This document shows, piece by piece, positions 1 to 11,511 of a stretch of DNA of 64,000 nucleotides (positions are counted from its first letter, which is position 1; every line of letters begins with the position of its first letter). The position numbers and the translations under genes were made by a program. Under the pieces are notes generated by a model. The model was not told the origin of the DNA and did no database searches. It was given only the letters and a program-made list of their open reading frames with translations. Source of the DNA: Globodera rostochiensis (Eukaryota > Nematoda > Chromadorea > Rhabditida > Heteroderidae); the NCBI GenBank assembly GCA_018350325.1, contig JAEVLN010000013.1:620001-684000 (forward strand). Direction: 5' to 3'.

Positions 1-62
1 TGATCACTGCACAGAAAGTCATGGGTTTGATTTTGCCCCGGGGGGTGGGGCTACCATCCATT
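1..62 (+). repeat. 3' half of a tRNA-derived SINE-like repeat
   Basis: This is the distal half of a repeat that also occurs at 8484-8580 and 13607-13720. It contains the degenerate B-box region (GGGTTTGATTTTGCC) followed by a G-run and CCATCCATTTT. The tRNA-like 5' half lies outside the window. Confidence 0.55.
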
Positions 63-639
63 TTTGCTTTTATTCGTTTGTTTGATCAGTAAAAGCTAGC
101 CGCGCCAAAACGGCCTGTAGTGGGTACAGCGGCGCCATGAAGTTTGGGCACCGAGAAGTTTAGGCACCGCAATACAATGTTAAAAATAAATAAATAAAAA
201 AAGCATTCACACTTGATTGTTTTGTACATTATTGCATGGAATTTAATTTTCGACAAAAAAGTATTGAGTTTTGATATAATTTTTTATGGATGTTGGAAAG
301 GAATATTTGCATATCATATCAGGGTTTTTAAGGATGTAAAAAGGTCAGTTTTGGTGTGCCGCGTTTATTACTTAATTTAGGTCATTTTGCGGAAGCCTCA
401 AAAAGTCCTCCGGTGAGAAAAGTCTGGAGAGCCCATGGGAAACCTTGAAGAAGCAGAATTTGTTTCCAGTGGTTCTTCTGAAAAAGCAGCGGGAAACCGA
501 ACCCAGACCGGGGCAATAACTGACTCTAAACTTAACCTAATTCAGACTTTCTAAACCCGTTCAACAGGTCTTGTCGAGATACTCCCCGGTCGGGAATATG
601 CTTTCGATAAAAGCTCCAAAGTATTTAATGAGAGTCTAA

Positions 640-950
640 AATGGCAAAATTTTGAAATTTGATTTTTTAATGAGTATTGCAGTGCCCAAACTTCCCGGTG
701 CCCAAACTTCTGGTGCCAAAACTTCCCCCCCCCCCGCCGGTGCAGCATTGCATTTTCTTAAAAAGTTCGTGGAAAAGCCAAATATTGAATATGGATTCTT
801 AAGAAATATGGCAAAATATGGATTTATTCTCAAAAAGCCCAAAATAATATGGACTAAAAAATCGCTCTAATTCAATTTTTTTTGAAATGAATGCTATTTG
901 TGACTTTTCTCGTCAAAGCCTGTCCGCAAAATAACAAGTCTAAACATGAA
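640..950. repeat. Dispersed repeat in the 3' flank of H genes
   Basis: Sequence including AATAATATGGACTAAAAAATCGC and the CTCGTCAAAGC end recurs downstream of H3 (9870-10050), H4 (15000-15180), H6 (21150-21245), H9 (28920-29040) and, inverted, at 31790-31990. A diverged relative made of AGGGACTAAAA units lies at 40190-40500. Short reading frames within it are conserved only because the repeat is recent. I see no gene between 1 and 950. Confidence 0.5.
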
Positions 951-2283
951 AATTCAAGGATGCTTATTTTCTTCTCTAAATTGAGCTTTCCATTTTTTTA
1001 AACTGCTTCTTGATATTTTCAACAAAGCAGCATTGTCACAATCACTCATTTTCGGATTCTTCCCTTTTATTTTTGCATATTTCTTCAAAATTCCAATTTT
1101 TGTTGCGTCAGAAATTTTTTTGCTGACAGAAAGGCCAAATTTGCGCTTCCAGACACTAATTGTTGCTCTACAAACGCCCAATTTTTTTGCTATTTTTTAT
1201 CGAGTTCATTCTTTGAATTCTTGAGGTTTGCCTGCCTACATTTGTTTTTTATCTCATCAAATTGTTTTAAAATTTGACGTTTTTCTAAATCAGAAAACTT
1301 TTTATTGCTGACAGAAATGCCATATTTGCGTTTCCATTCATAAATTGTTCTGGCACATACGCATAATTTCTTGCAAATATTGTCTTCGAGTTTATGCATT
1401 GAAATATTTTTGAGTTTTGCCTGCTTACATTTGATTTTTATCTCATCAAATTGTTTCAAAATATCACGTTTTTCAAACTCAGAAAATTTTTTTGGGTTTA
1501 ACCCCAATTCTTTTATCCATTTATAAATTGTTGATCGGCTTACACTTAAACTAGTCAATATTTTTCTGTCAATTTGAGCCCATTCATTTCTGGAATATTT
1601 TCTATTCTTCTTATAATTGTTTTTTATTTCACGGAATTTTTGAATAATTTCAAGTTTGTGTTGATCTGATTCATTTTTTTCACATTCATTAAACTCATTT
1701 CTCTGTTCATCAACATTCTCATCTTGATCAGTTGAGTTATTTTGATCAGTCCAATATTCATCATCATCTCCAATCTTTTTGTGATCAAAAGTGTTGGAAG
1801 CTTGTCCGTCTTGATCTTCTTCTTTAACATTATCCTCCAAATGTTCATTAAACTCACCACTCTCCTCACCCCACCATTCAAATTCATGTTTAACTTTTCC
1901 TGAATGTTTTATTGTAACAAAAACGATTGAGAAATATTTTTGAATAATTTCGGTCTTATAAATATTATCAATTTTGACCCAAAATTCTTTTAGTATTTTA
2001 TCTAACTTTAATTTATTCCAAAGTTTTAAAAATGGAAATACACCCCCGTAAATAGGCTTCCTGCCCCATTTAAAATAAATGTTTAACATTCTTTAAAAAA
2101 AATTTGGAAATTTTTCTTTCTTATGAAGTTGCTCCCTCACCTTCCACTTTAACTGCTCCATAATGTGGTTCATGTTCAACTTTTACAATTCCTTTTAGTG
2201 CAGATTCGTCCCGCCATCTTTCATTAAATTGCTCCTCGTGTGGTTCAACCTTAAACCTTTGTGTTAATTTAGGTAGATTCTGG

Positions 2284-2930
2284 TAGGGTTGGACAAGACC
2301 GGATATTATCCGGGCCCAGCCGGATAGCGGTTCCACCGTTTCCTTGACACCCGGATACCGGTACCGGATAGTAATTTTACAGCCGGATATCCGACCGGAT
2401 ACCGGATTTAATTTTCAATTTTTAAAAATACTAATTAAAATTTTATTAAAAATCAAATTTTACGCATTTGCCAAAAAGAAATAAACGCATGAAATAAACG
2501 AATAAAATTCAATAAGTTGGATAATTTCATTTGTCAATATGGTCGGCGGGTTCAATTTAGACAAACTCGAAATTAGCGCAATGTATAATTTTTAAAGAAA
2601 ATTTGAGCAATTTTTGTTGAGAAAGCCAATTTTTGTGAAATTGGTAACTAATTATAAAAAAATAAATACAGAAGCCCATATTTCTCTATTTAATTTTAAT
2701 AGGTAATGGCAAATTATCGCGCAAAAATTTTACTAGCGCTAACACCATCAAAAAAAAAATATATCTCCGAAAAAATACCACACCATTAGGGGTGCTTAAC
2801 TCGCCCGGATCCAACCCCCGGATACCGGGTATCCCGGATCCTGGACACCCGGATACCGGTCCCGGATAATTTGCCCAAAACACCCGGATACCAGGCCCCG
2901 GTTTCGGGTACCCGTTCTTGTCAAACCCTA
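2284..2930. mobile_element. hAT-like non-autonomous element with CCGGATACCGG core
   Basis: The termini are TAGGGTTGGACAAG at the left and the inverse of TAGGGTTTGACAAG at the right, fitting the hAT end consensus. They are flanked by a perfect 8-base duplication GATTCTGG (2276-2283 and 2931-2938). The interior is AT-rich, with end regions built of reiterated CCGGATACCGG-like palindromes and no transposase. It is inserted in intron 1 of H1. Confidence 0.8.
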
Positions 2931-2992
2931 GATTCTGGGATGAAAAAGCAAAAACCCATAAATAAAAACAAAATTTTTAGGGAATTTATATG

Positions 2993-4315
2993 GTAAAATA
3001 TCGATTCGTTCCCTTTGTAACGATTCGTTCCCTTTGTAACGATTCGTTCCCTTTGTAACGATTCGTTCTCTTTGTAACGATTCGTTCCCTTTGTAACGAT
3101 TCGTTCCCTTTGTAACGATTCGTTCCCTTTAATAATGACAAAAAACCTAAAAATCGTACAACCACGTGAGTAGAACACGATTCCGGGCTCAATTTTTCGC
3201 TGTCGAACCCCGGACCCGAATTCGAACAATTGGTCGAAAGAAAAACCTTTTAAAAAAATCAAAATTTTTTGAAAATTTTTTTTAAGTCGTTAATCGCTTC
3301 AAAATGGATGTAAGGATGGTCGGAAGCGTGTCCCGACATTTGCGCCCCAGACATTTGCGGCTCAGACATTTGCGGCCACAGTCAAAATCAGACATTTGCG
3401 GCTTGACATTTGCGCCCCAGACATTTGCGGCCCGACTTTTGCGGCCCCAGCTAAAATAAGACATTTGCGGCTCGACATTTTGCCAATTTTCTAATATTTT
3501 AAAAAAACCAAATCAACTAAAGTCAAATTTGCTTTTGCCTTGCTCAAGGCTCAACAAAAGCTTTGCTCTCTGACATCTCCAATCTTGAATTCTTAGTCAG
3601 GGAGAAGATACTGTAATGCATTTAGATTAGAGTGCGGCAAAATCGCATTTGCGGGATCCCGCGCAGGGATTTTTTAATATTACCAAAAATGCAACTATAA
3701 TAGACCGGGACCGGGATTTTTGGGAGCAAGAAAGCCGGGATCGGGATTTCGACGTTTCAAAAAGCGGGATCGGAATTAACAGGACTAACCGGTCATTTCA
3801 AATTTCGGTCTCTACTTGACACGTCAAATGCAAATTTGACTTTAGTTGATTTGGTTATTTAAAAATATTGGAAAATTGGCAAAATGTCGGGCCGCAAATG
3901 TCTGATTTTGGCTGTGGCCGAAAATGTCTGGGACGCAAATGTCGGGTAACCGTCGGAAGAGCCAATGAATTGCATTTTGAATGATTTTGTTACAGAAATA
4001 TATTTTGAAAAAAAAAATTTTTCGATTTGGAACCCAATCAAAATAGTAACCCTAGGACCCCAAAAACCCCTAGTAATAACTTTTAACGACTTTAAAAAAA
4101 TTTTCATTTTTTTTTTGTTTTTTTTGGAAAAAAAGTTTTCGGTTTCGACCATTGTTCCAATTTGGGTTAGGAGTTCGACATACGCAAAAAGGGAACCCGG
4201 ATTCATGTTCTACGCACGAAATTGTACGATTTTTTTTAGGGGTTTTGTCATTATTAAATGGAACGAATCGTTACAAATGGAACGAATCGGTGGGGAACGA
4301 ATCTATGCCCGTTCA
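2993..4315. mobile_element. Foldback-type element in H1 intron 1
   Basis: It is flanked by the 8-base direct repeat TTTATATG (2985-2992 and 4316-4323). The two ends are inverted versions of each other over roughly 230 bases (GATTCGTTCCC repeats, then the TCGTACAA/TTGTACGA region, then AAGTCGTTAA). The centre carries further repeats: ACATTTGCGGC units at 3335-3475 and their partner at 3890-3950, plus a GCCGGGATCGGGAT block at 3650-3790. No coding capacity was seen. Confidence 0.7.
3002..3134. repeat. 19-base minisatellite
   Basis: About seven copies of CGATTCGTTCCCTTTGTAA lie in the left arm of the foldback element. Two degenerate copies occur inverted in the right arm near 4260-4290. Confidence 0.85.
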
Positions 4316-4476
4316 TTTATATGACAAACTTTGATTTTTGGCAGAGATTCAATCTGATTGTTGTTTGTTTGAGGCTCCGATTGATTTGTCTCCCAAAGTT
4401 CATCAAATAAGTCGTTTGGAAATGTAACAACATAATTTATTAAACAAAAATAAATTATTTGTTGAATTTTTTTCAT

Positions 4477-5741
4477 AATTAAATGTATGCTTAAATGTAA
4501 AATAAAAACATTCGCTTATTTTTATTAGAATTAAGGAAAACAAATTCGCTCAATATTTAGGTTTATAAAACGTTGCAAATTTTTTTCATGTGAAGAATGT
4601 TTCCGTTATCTGATAAAATATCAAATAAAAAAATTAATAATCGATTCCACCCCAAACTTTTCGGGACAGACCAGAATGATGAGGGGTGCCTGGAGTGTGG
4701 GTTCGAACCCAGACTGTGTAAATGATTTTTCTCTCTTTTTATGAAACTTTAATTTCTTCATATCCAACATAAGTTCATTGAATTCGGCAGCTTGTTCTAT
4801 CACTAATACCAAATTTCTTTGAAATTTTTTGATCATATTCTTGTTTAAATTTTAAATTTCGTTTTGTTAATATTGTATAGGATGCCACTCATTGCACCGG
4901 TCAACCAAGGACGCTGATTTGAATCCTAGACTAAGTCAATTAACCAACAGTCCATTAGACATTTGCGAAAGCGCGATAAGAATGGTTAGCCAAAATTATA
5001 AGTTAAAAATATTTTGTTATTTTAATTTAGAATTGAGTGGTTGAACGGTTTCAATTTTCGCAAAACTCTGCCAGCACATACTCATCCGCCATACAGCGGA
5101 AAAAACAAAAACGATTTAAACACCAAGTCTCTTCGACGCAATCACCGAAGAAGTGCGCTCATCACTGAAAAGCAAAGCAGAAGTCAAAATTCTGGAACAA
5201 GCCAGGGGCCTGTTTCAATTGTCACTTTTACTTTTAAAGTTCAAAGTCTCGGATTCGTATTCTACACATATTTTCACCCTAGAAAAAAATGCAATTAAAA
5301 TTGTAAACTTTTTAAAATTTTTTCACAGGTTTTAAACCTACAACTTTTTTTTTAAAAAGACGAATCGGTTAGCTTTTAACTTTGTAAGCTTTTACTCATT
5401 GCATGCTTTCGAATGATACCAAGTATGTTTGGTTTGGTTGACTTTGAACTAAGTTATAACGAAAAACTTGTCGGCGCCGAATCGTGCCGCGCCGAACGTG
5501 CCGCGCCGAATCGTGCCGCGCCGAATCGTGCGCGCCGAATCGAGGTGTACCGTACTCACAGCTCTTCAAATTGTGAAAAAGTAGAAATTAATACCTTTAA
5601 AGAAGAGAAAATCAATTATATTTCATCAGATAACGGAAACGGAAATCTTCACATGAAAAAAATTTGCAACGTTTTATTTAATTTTTTTATTTAAGCAATT
5701 TATAATAACATACATATGCGTTGTCAACAATTCAATTAATT
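4477..5741. other. Divergent interval between H1 and H2
   Basis: It contains the conserved H-family upstream block for H1 (4566-4618, minus) and for H2 (5628-5675, plus). It also holds an isolated B-box-like sequence (GGGTTCGAACCCAG near 4700) and a short GCCGCGCCGAATCGT reiteration at 5470-5545. No additional gene could be supported. Confidence 0.4.
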
Positions 5742-7130
5742 ATGAAATTGAACATTCTACAATTAATTTGTTTAATAAATTATGTTGTTACATTTCCAAT
5801 ATTTGATGAACTTTGGCAGACAAACCAATCGGAACCTCAAACAAACAACAAGCCGATTGAATCTCAGCCAAAAATCAAAGTTTGTCTTATAAATTCCCCA
5901 AGAATTTTGTTTTCATTCTTTGCTTTTTCATCCGGGAATCTAAATTAATTAATTTAAGGTTGAATCGAACGAGGAACAATTTGATGGAAGATGGCAAGGC
6001 GAATCTGCACTAAAAGGAATCGTAAAAGTTGAACATGAACCACATTATGGAGCAGTTAAAGTGGAAGGTGAGCCACTTCATAAGAAAGAGAAAAAAAAAT
6101 TTCTCATTAATAATCTCATATTGGTGATTTTTAAAAGAATGTTAAACATTTATTTTAAAATTCAGAAAAAGACAAAATTAAACATGAATTTAAATGGCGA
6201 GACGAGGAGAGTGCTGAATTTAAAGATCAATTGGAGGATCATGTTAAAGAGGAAGATCAAGACGGACAAGCTCCCAACACTTCTGAACAAAAAAAGATTG
6301 GAGATAATTCTAAGAAACATTTGTCTGATCAAAATAACTCAACTGATCAAGATCAGAGTGTTGATGAACAGCAAAATGAGTCCAAAAAATGTAAAACAAT
6401 TGAGTCTGATCAGCAAAAACGTGAAATTATTCAAAAATTCCGTGAAATGAAAGATAATTATCGGAAAAAAAACAAACGCGCACACTCAGCCAAAGAATGG
6501 AATCAAATTGAGATAAAAATATCAAATCGTTTGGGTGTTGGTCGCACAATATTGTATAAATGGATCAAAGAATTGGGGTTAAACCCAAAAAAATTTCTGA
6601 GTTCGAAAAACGTGAAATTTTGAAACAATTTCATGAGATAAAAAGTAAATGTACGAAGGCAAACCTCAAAAACATTTCAAAGAATGAACTCGATGATAAA
6701 ATTGCAAAAAAATTGGACGTAAGTGCCAGAACAATTTATCAATGGAAGCGTGAATTTGGCCTTTCTGTCAGCAATAAAAAGTTTTCAGAGTTTCAAAAAA
6801 GAGAAATTTTGAAACAATTTGATGAGATTAAAAGCAAATGTAAAAAGGCCAAATTAAAAAGCATTTCAAAGAATGAACTCGATGATAAAATTGCAAAAAA
6901 ATTGGGCGTAAGTGCCAGCACAATTCGTAAATGGAAGCGCGTATTTGGCCTTTCTGCCAGCAATAAAATTTCAGATTCAACAAAAATTGGAAATTTTGAA
7001 GAAATATGCCAAAATAAAAAGAAAAAATCCAAATATGAGTGATTGTGGCCTTGCAGATTTGTTGAAAATCTCAAGTAGCAATCTATGTAAATGGAAAGCT
7101 AAATTTAATGATGAAAATAAGCATCTTTGA
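5742..7130 (+). pseudogene. H2: secreted tandem-HTH family member, two frameshifts
   Basis: Exon 1 is 5742-5879 (starts MKLNILQLICLINYVVTF), exon 2 is 5959-6067, and exon 3 starts at 6166 and ends at the stop near 7130. Splice phases are as in intact copies. Exon 3 would encode the acidic linker and four HTH modules (recognition segments RTILYKW, ARTIYQW, ASTIRKW and a C-terminal module). One base is missing near 6592-6600 (AAATTTCTGAG instead of AAATTTTCTGAG), and one A is extra near 6989-6993 (ATTGGAAATTTTG). Either true decay or sequence error is possible, since both lie in A/T runs. Confidence 0.75.
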
Positions 7131-7745
7131 GTGCACAAAATTGTAGAAGTTTGCCAGCCTCGGCACCAAAGCGACGGATGTTATTGTTTGGGACGGGATT
7201 TTTTCAATTTTGATATTATTTTGTGCATTTTGTTTTATATTCATTGTAAAAAATGCCAAAACAAAGTTAAAATGTTTTAGCTTTTGGTCAAATAATCTTG
7301 ATATAATTTGTCTGCTTTATTTTGTCACAGTCGGTGATCGAATTACATGAAAATATTTAAAAGGATATTATTAGCCAGAGAAAAAGAACATTCCATTATA
7401 TTGATTCTTCAATCATTGACAGATAATATACATTTTGATTAGAGGAAATTAAGCTTAAATTTTGTTTCAATTGTACAATATTTCTAAAACGCCCTTTTTT
7501 GACCACCTTTCAGTGGAAAATTCAAAAATTGTGTTGAGTTCATAAATGAGTAAAAAAATATCAAATTGAAGTCGACAAAGACAATTAGTGGCATTTAACT
7601 GAAGTGCCAATTTTTAAAAATTTTATTTTCCCGATCCTTCACTGTTTTCATCAAACTGCTGTCATTTATTTATTATTATTATCGAATTATATTTCTTCGT
7701 ATAAGTAAACAATTATATAAATGTTAATATCAATTAATGCAGGTT

Positions 7746-9175
7746 TCAAGCACAGAAAGGCCAGAAAAACTGGAATTAAATATTCTGAATATTAAAAATT
7801 CCAAATTTCCCATTTACTTGAGCCGACTGCAAATTTCCATATTTGGCAATTCCGGAAGCAGTTACGCATGTTGTGCCCGCCAAGCATGCCGGAAGTTGGT
7901 CACACTTATTAAAATATTTGTTTTAAAAAATTTTAAATTATTAAACCCCCGGTCCTCCGGAAATAACGCTCAAAGGGTTTTGAAGTGAGCCACCATTAGC
8001 AACACATTGTGGGGAGCCTGAATAAAAAGCTTAATTAATTCACCTAATTATAATCCTCTGAAACCTCCAATTATCTGAGCAAATGGGCGACTGCCAAGCT
8101 TTACTATGGAACTTTCAACCTGGCATTGGAACCCAACAGCGCATTGCGTCATGCCACAATTACACTAAAATATTAAAAACTATTCGTAATTTATTATTTA
8201 AAAATAATTAATGAAGCTTATATTTTGTCACAAATCGTCACCAGCAGTTTAACAATTTGGATTCGTGCTTAATTTCAAGATGATGTTTACTTCGGATTCT
8301 AACCCTCAAAAACCGTAGAAAATCCTTTATTCAACTTAAAAAGTGCTAAGTGGTCGCATCATTATTGTTTGCCGCTTAATATTACAAAATAATTTACTAA
8401 AAATTTTTAATTCGGATATGGGTTTTTTTTGCCTACCAAATGAGGCTTTTGAAAATTTTCCTCTGCGAGCCCTGCATAAGAGGGACCGGTAGCTCAGACG
8501 GATTGGTTGGGTGAGAAGCTGATCACTGCACAGAAAGTCGTGGGTTTGATTTTGCCCCGGGGGTGGGGAGGTACCATCCATTTTGACTATCTTTAGTGTT
8601 TACCACTAAAATGTGTTACATTGCTTAAATAATTTACTAACAAATTGAAAAAAAAGATAATTTCCATACCCCGGGACCATTCACGATGTTTTGTACATTT
8701 CCGTTTTGTTCCGTATTTCGGCTTAGGTCCAACGGATTTGAAACACATTTTGGAAATTGAAATGGCTCAAATGGTCCATTCCCGAGGCTGGCAATTCCAT
8801 TAAATATGCCACATGTTGTGCCAGCCGGACAAGTGATCAGGTCACACTGAATTTAATATTTTTTTTAATTATATAAATTTAAAACAAAAAATAAATCACC
8901 CCATTCTGTACACCTTCATAGACTGTCGGGTCATCAGTGCATACTTGATTTGCTGAAAGTAAATAGGCTAATAAATTTTAATAAAATATTTTAAAAATAC
9001 TCAAATAAAACCATAAAGAATTAAAATAAATTTAAAAAGGGAAAAAACATTTACAAGTTGTGCCAATGCCGCTAGTTGTAGCTGAACGCATACAACAATT
9101 AACACATTGCTGTAATGCCATCAAAATAACAGCCACCCAACTCGAAAAAGAAAAATTTGATGACAATATGTGCAT
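7746..9175 (-). CDS. CR1: secreted cysteine-rich protein (210 aa, 7 exons)
   Basis: Exons (minus): 9055-9175, 8900-8952, 8670-8846, 8065-8164, 7947-8017, 7818-7904, 7746-7769. All junctions are GT/AG and all phases agree, giving 211 codons including stop. Exon 1 starts MHILSSNFSF and has a hydrophobic stretch (VAVILMALQQ), read as a signal peptide. The mature part carries cysteine modules CDLITCPAGTTC, CNCGMTQCAVGFQC and CDQLPACLAGTTC, and ends in FFWPFCA. The C-x(3)-C-x-A-G-x-x-C pattern recalls EB/EGF-like modules, but no known family is assigned. The structure is conserved in CR2 and CR3. A remnant of a possible lost exon (NNNDATT) lies near 8350. Confidence 0.75.
8484..8580 (+). repeat. 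tRNA-derived SINE head
   Basis: The sequence CCGGTAGCTCAGACGG resembles an A box, and GTGGGTTTGATTTTGCC a B box. A G-run and CCATCCATTTTG follow. It lies in the intron between exons 3 and 4 of CR1, is shared with CR2, and is absent from the equivalent intron of CR3. Confidence 0.6.
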
Positions 9176-9299
9176 TATAAAAAAAAAGGTTTTTTAATTC
9201 TGAAGAAAATAAACTAGAGCAATAAATCACTATCGCTAAAATTTATATTTTTAAACTAAATTTGTTGACATATTGGTCAATAGACCAAATGTTCACCTA

Positions 9300-10076
9300 A
9301 AAAAATGTTTCTTAATCAATTACTCCGCCCCAAATTTTGCTTTTATATGGTTGTTTGGTCAGTAAAAGGATAAAGTAATGCCAAAATAATACATTCATCA
9401 AAAATTGTAACATTATTCGAGATACCCCACCTCACAAATCAGCGGCAAAAGCGGTTTATCCGGATGGAGGGTGTTAATTGGATAAACCGAAAGCATTTCA
9501 GCTTCATTTGGTCTGGTTTTCCAGGTCAAAGTGAAAGCATTAAACTACCGGTCCGAGTGTCGAAAGTCTCGAAAATCGGAGCTTTGCTTATAAGTTGCTG
9601 TATTATATTGTTCTCAATAATTGTGTAACATTTGACCGTCCAAATATTTGCCATTAATTGTAAATGTGAAAAATGTTTTGCAGCAAAATGATCCCGGCAG
9701 AAAAACACTCGGATCTTTTACTTTTGTTTTGAATTTTGGCATTTACAATGAATATAAAACAAAATGCTTCATAAATACGCCGAGATTTATATGGATAAAA
9801 TTTTATAAAAAATATGTATCAAAAAAGGGGAAATATCAATCTTTAGTGGGTGCAGGCAGCATTGCATTTTTCTTAAAAAGTTTGTGAAAAAATGCCAAAT
9901 ATTGAATATGGATTCTTATAGAAATATGGAAAAATATGGATTTAATCTGAAAAAGCACAAAATAATATGGACTAAAAAATCGCTCTAATTTTTTGAAATG
10001 AATGCTATTTGTGGCTTCTCTCGTCAAAGCAGTCGCAGTAGTGTTGAGGCTGACAAACTTTTATAATTTTGTGCAC
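9300..10076. other. Non-coding interval between CR1 and H3
   Basis: It is repeated almost unchanged at 14430-15211 and inverted at 31748-32410. It contains part of the dispersed flank repeat (9870-10050). The open frames in it differ by strand between copies and show no recognisable domain. I see no gene. Confidence 0.4.
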
Positions 10077-11318
10077 TCAAAAATGCTTAATTTCGTTTCT
10101 AAATTGCGCTTTCCAATTTTTTAAACTGCTTATTGAGATTTTCAACGAATCAGCAATCTGACAATCACTCATTTTTGGATTTTTCCTTTTTATTTCGGCA
10201 TATTTCTTCAAAATTCCAATTTTTGTTTCATCAGAAAACATTTTATTGCTGACAGAAAGGCCAAATTCGCGCTTCCATTCATAAATTGTTCTGGCAGAAA
10301 CGCCCAATTTTTTTGCAATTTTTTCATTGAGTTCACGCATTGAAAAGTTTTTGAGTTTTGCCTTTTTACATTTGCTTTTTATCATTTCAAATTGTTTCAA
10401 AATTTCACGTTTTTCTAACTCAGAAAAGTTTGATTTAAACTTTGTTTCTTGCTTTAGACCCAATTCTTTGATCCATTTATAAATTGTTGAGCGACCAATA
10501 CCCAAACGATTTGATATTTTTGTCTCAATTTGAACCCATTCTTTGTTTGAGTGTGCGCGTTTGTTTTTTTCCCGATAATTATCTTTTATTTCTCGGAATT
10601 TTTGGATAATTTCGCGTTTTTGCTGATTAGACTCAATTTTTTCACATTCATTGGACTCATTTTGCTGTTCATCAAAACTCTCATCTTGATCAGTTGAGTT
10701 ATTTTGATCAGACAAATGTTTAGCTTCCTTAGAATTGTTCTGATCAAGTTCATCCGCTGATTCATGTTTGATTTTAACGGTTTCTGAATTACCAATGTTA
10801 TTATTAAAAAAAAATTATTAGATGTTTTTCAATTACCTATATCGATCCTTAAACCAAATTCTGACCCAAAATGCTTTTAATTTGTTAAAGTTCGTTTCAT
10901 AAGATTTATTCTTGAAAATGTTTTGTAACTATTGAAATTATTTATTCTTTTTGAAATTTTAAATTATTTTTTCTATCATGAAGTAGCTCACCTTCCACTT
11001 TAACTGCTCCATAATGTGCTTCATGTTCAACTTTTACGATTCCTTTTAGTGCAGATTTGTCTCTATTAAATTGTTCCTCGTTCGATTCAACCTTAAATTA
11101 GTTAATTTAAATTCCCGGATGAAAAAGCAAAAACCCATAAATGAAAACATTTTTGGGGAATTTATATGTGAAACTTTGATTTTTGGCTGAGATTCAATCG
11201 GATTGTTGTTTGCTTCAGGCTCTGATTGATTTGTCTGCCAAAGTTCATCAAATAATTCATCATGAAATGTAAAAACATAATTTATTAAACAAATTAATTG
11301 TAGAATGTTCAATTTCAT
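10077..11318 (-). CDS. H3: secreted tandem-HTH protein (316 aa), intact
   Basis: Exon 1 is 11175-11318 (48 codons; signal peptide MKLNILQLICLINYVFTF followed by DELFDELWQTNQSE). Exon 2 is 10992-11091 (100 bases, with a 9-base in-frame deletion relative to most copies). Exon 3 is 10783 down to the stop at 10077. Phases agree, giving 317 codons. Exon 3 has the acidic linker (LSDQNNSTDQDES) and three HTH modules ending in RSTIYKWIKEL, ARTIYEWKREF and SLKNWKAQF. Each module has an EKREILKQF-type first helix and an IAKKLGVS-type second helix. The function is unknown; DNA binding is inferred from the HTH pattern. Secretion is inferred from the N terminus. Confidence 0.8.
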
Positions 11319-11511
11319 AATTAAATTTACGCTTAAATATAATAAAACATTTTCTTATTTTTATTAGAATTTAGTAAAACAAATTCGCAATTTTTGTGCT
11401 TATTGACGAATAAAAATGAAAATATTTAGCCAAAATTTTTTTGTTTCTTACTTGAATTGTTGACAACGCATATGTATGTTATTATAAATTCTTAAATAAA
11501 AAATAAAATAA

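Larger units (their letters stand above)
954..4476 (-). pseudogene. H1: secreted tandem-HTH family member, frameshifted
   Basis: Three exons are visible: exon 1 at 4330-4476 (49 codons, starting MKKIQQIIYFCLINYVVTF, a signal peptide), exon 2 at 2141-2249 (109 bases), and exon 3 at 954-1899. Exon phases match the intact paralogs. Exon 3 encodes an acidic linker and four HTH modules. Near 1190-1200 one A is missing from the A-run in the ELDKKIAKK region, so the last part (from GVCRATISVWKRKFGL) is in another frame. This is either a pseudogene or a homopolymer read error. Intron 1 has been expanded by two transposon insertions (2284-2930 and 2993-4315) with splice sites left intact. Confidence 0.75.

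Noticed and set aside
7737..7988. Conserved plus-strand open frame starting MQVSSTERPEKLELN, also at 12566 and (minus) at 35063
   Set aside because: It is the antisense of the last CR exons and introns. Conservation follows from the recent duplication, and the CR strand has splice sites, consistent phases and a signal peptide.
9836..10027. Open frame MTREATNSIHFKKLERFF, repeated at 14938 and 31797
   Set aside because: It lies in a dispersed repeat in the 3' flank of H genes, with no domain; relatives elsewhere are broken.
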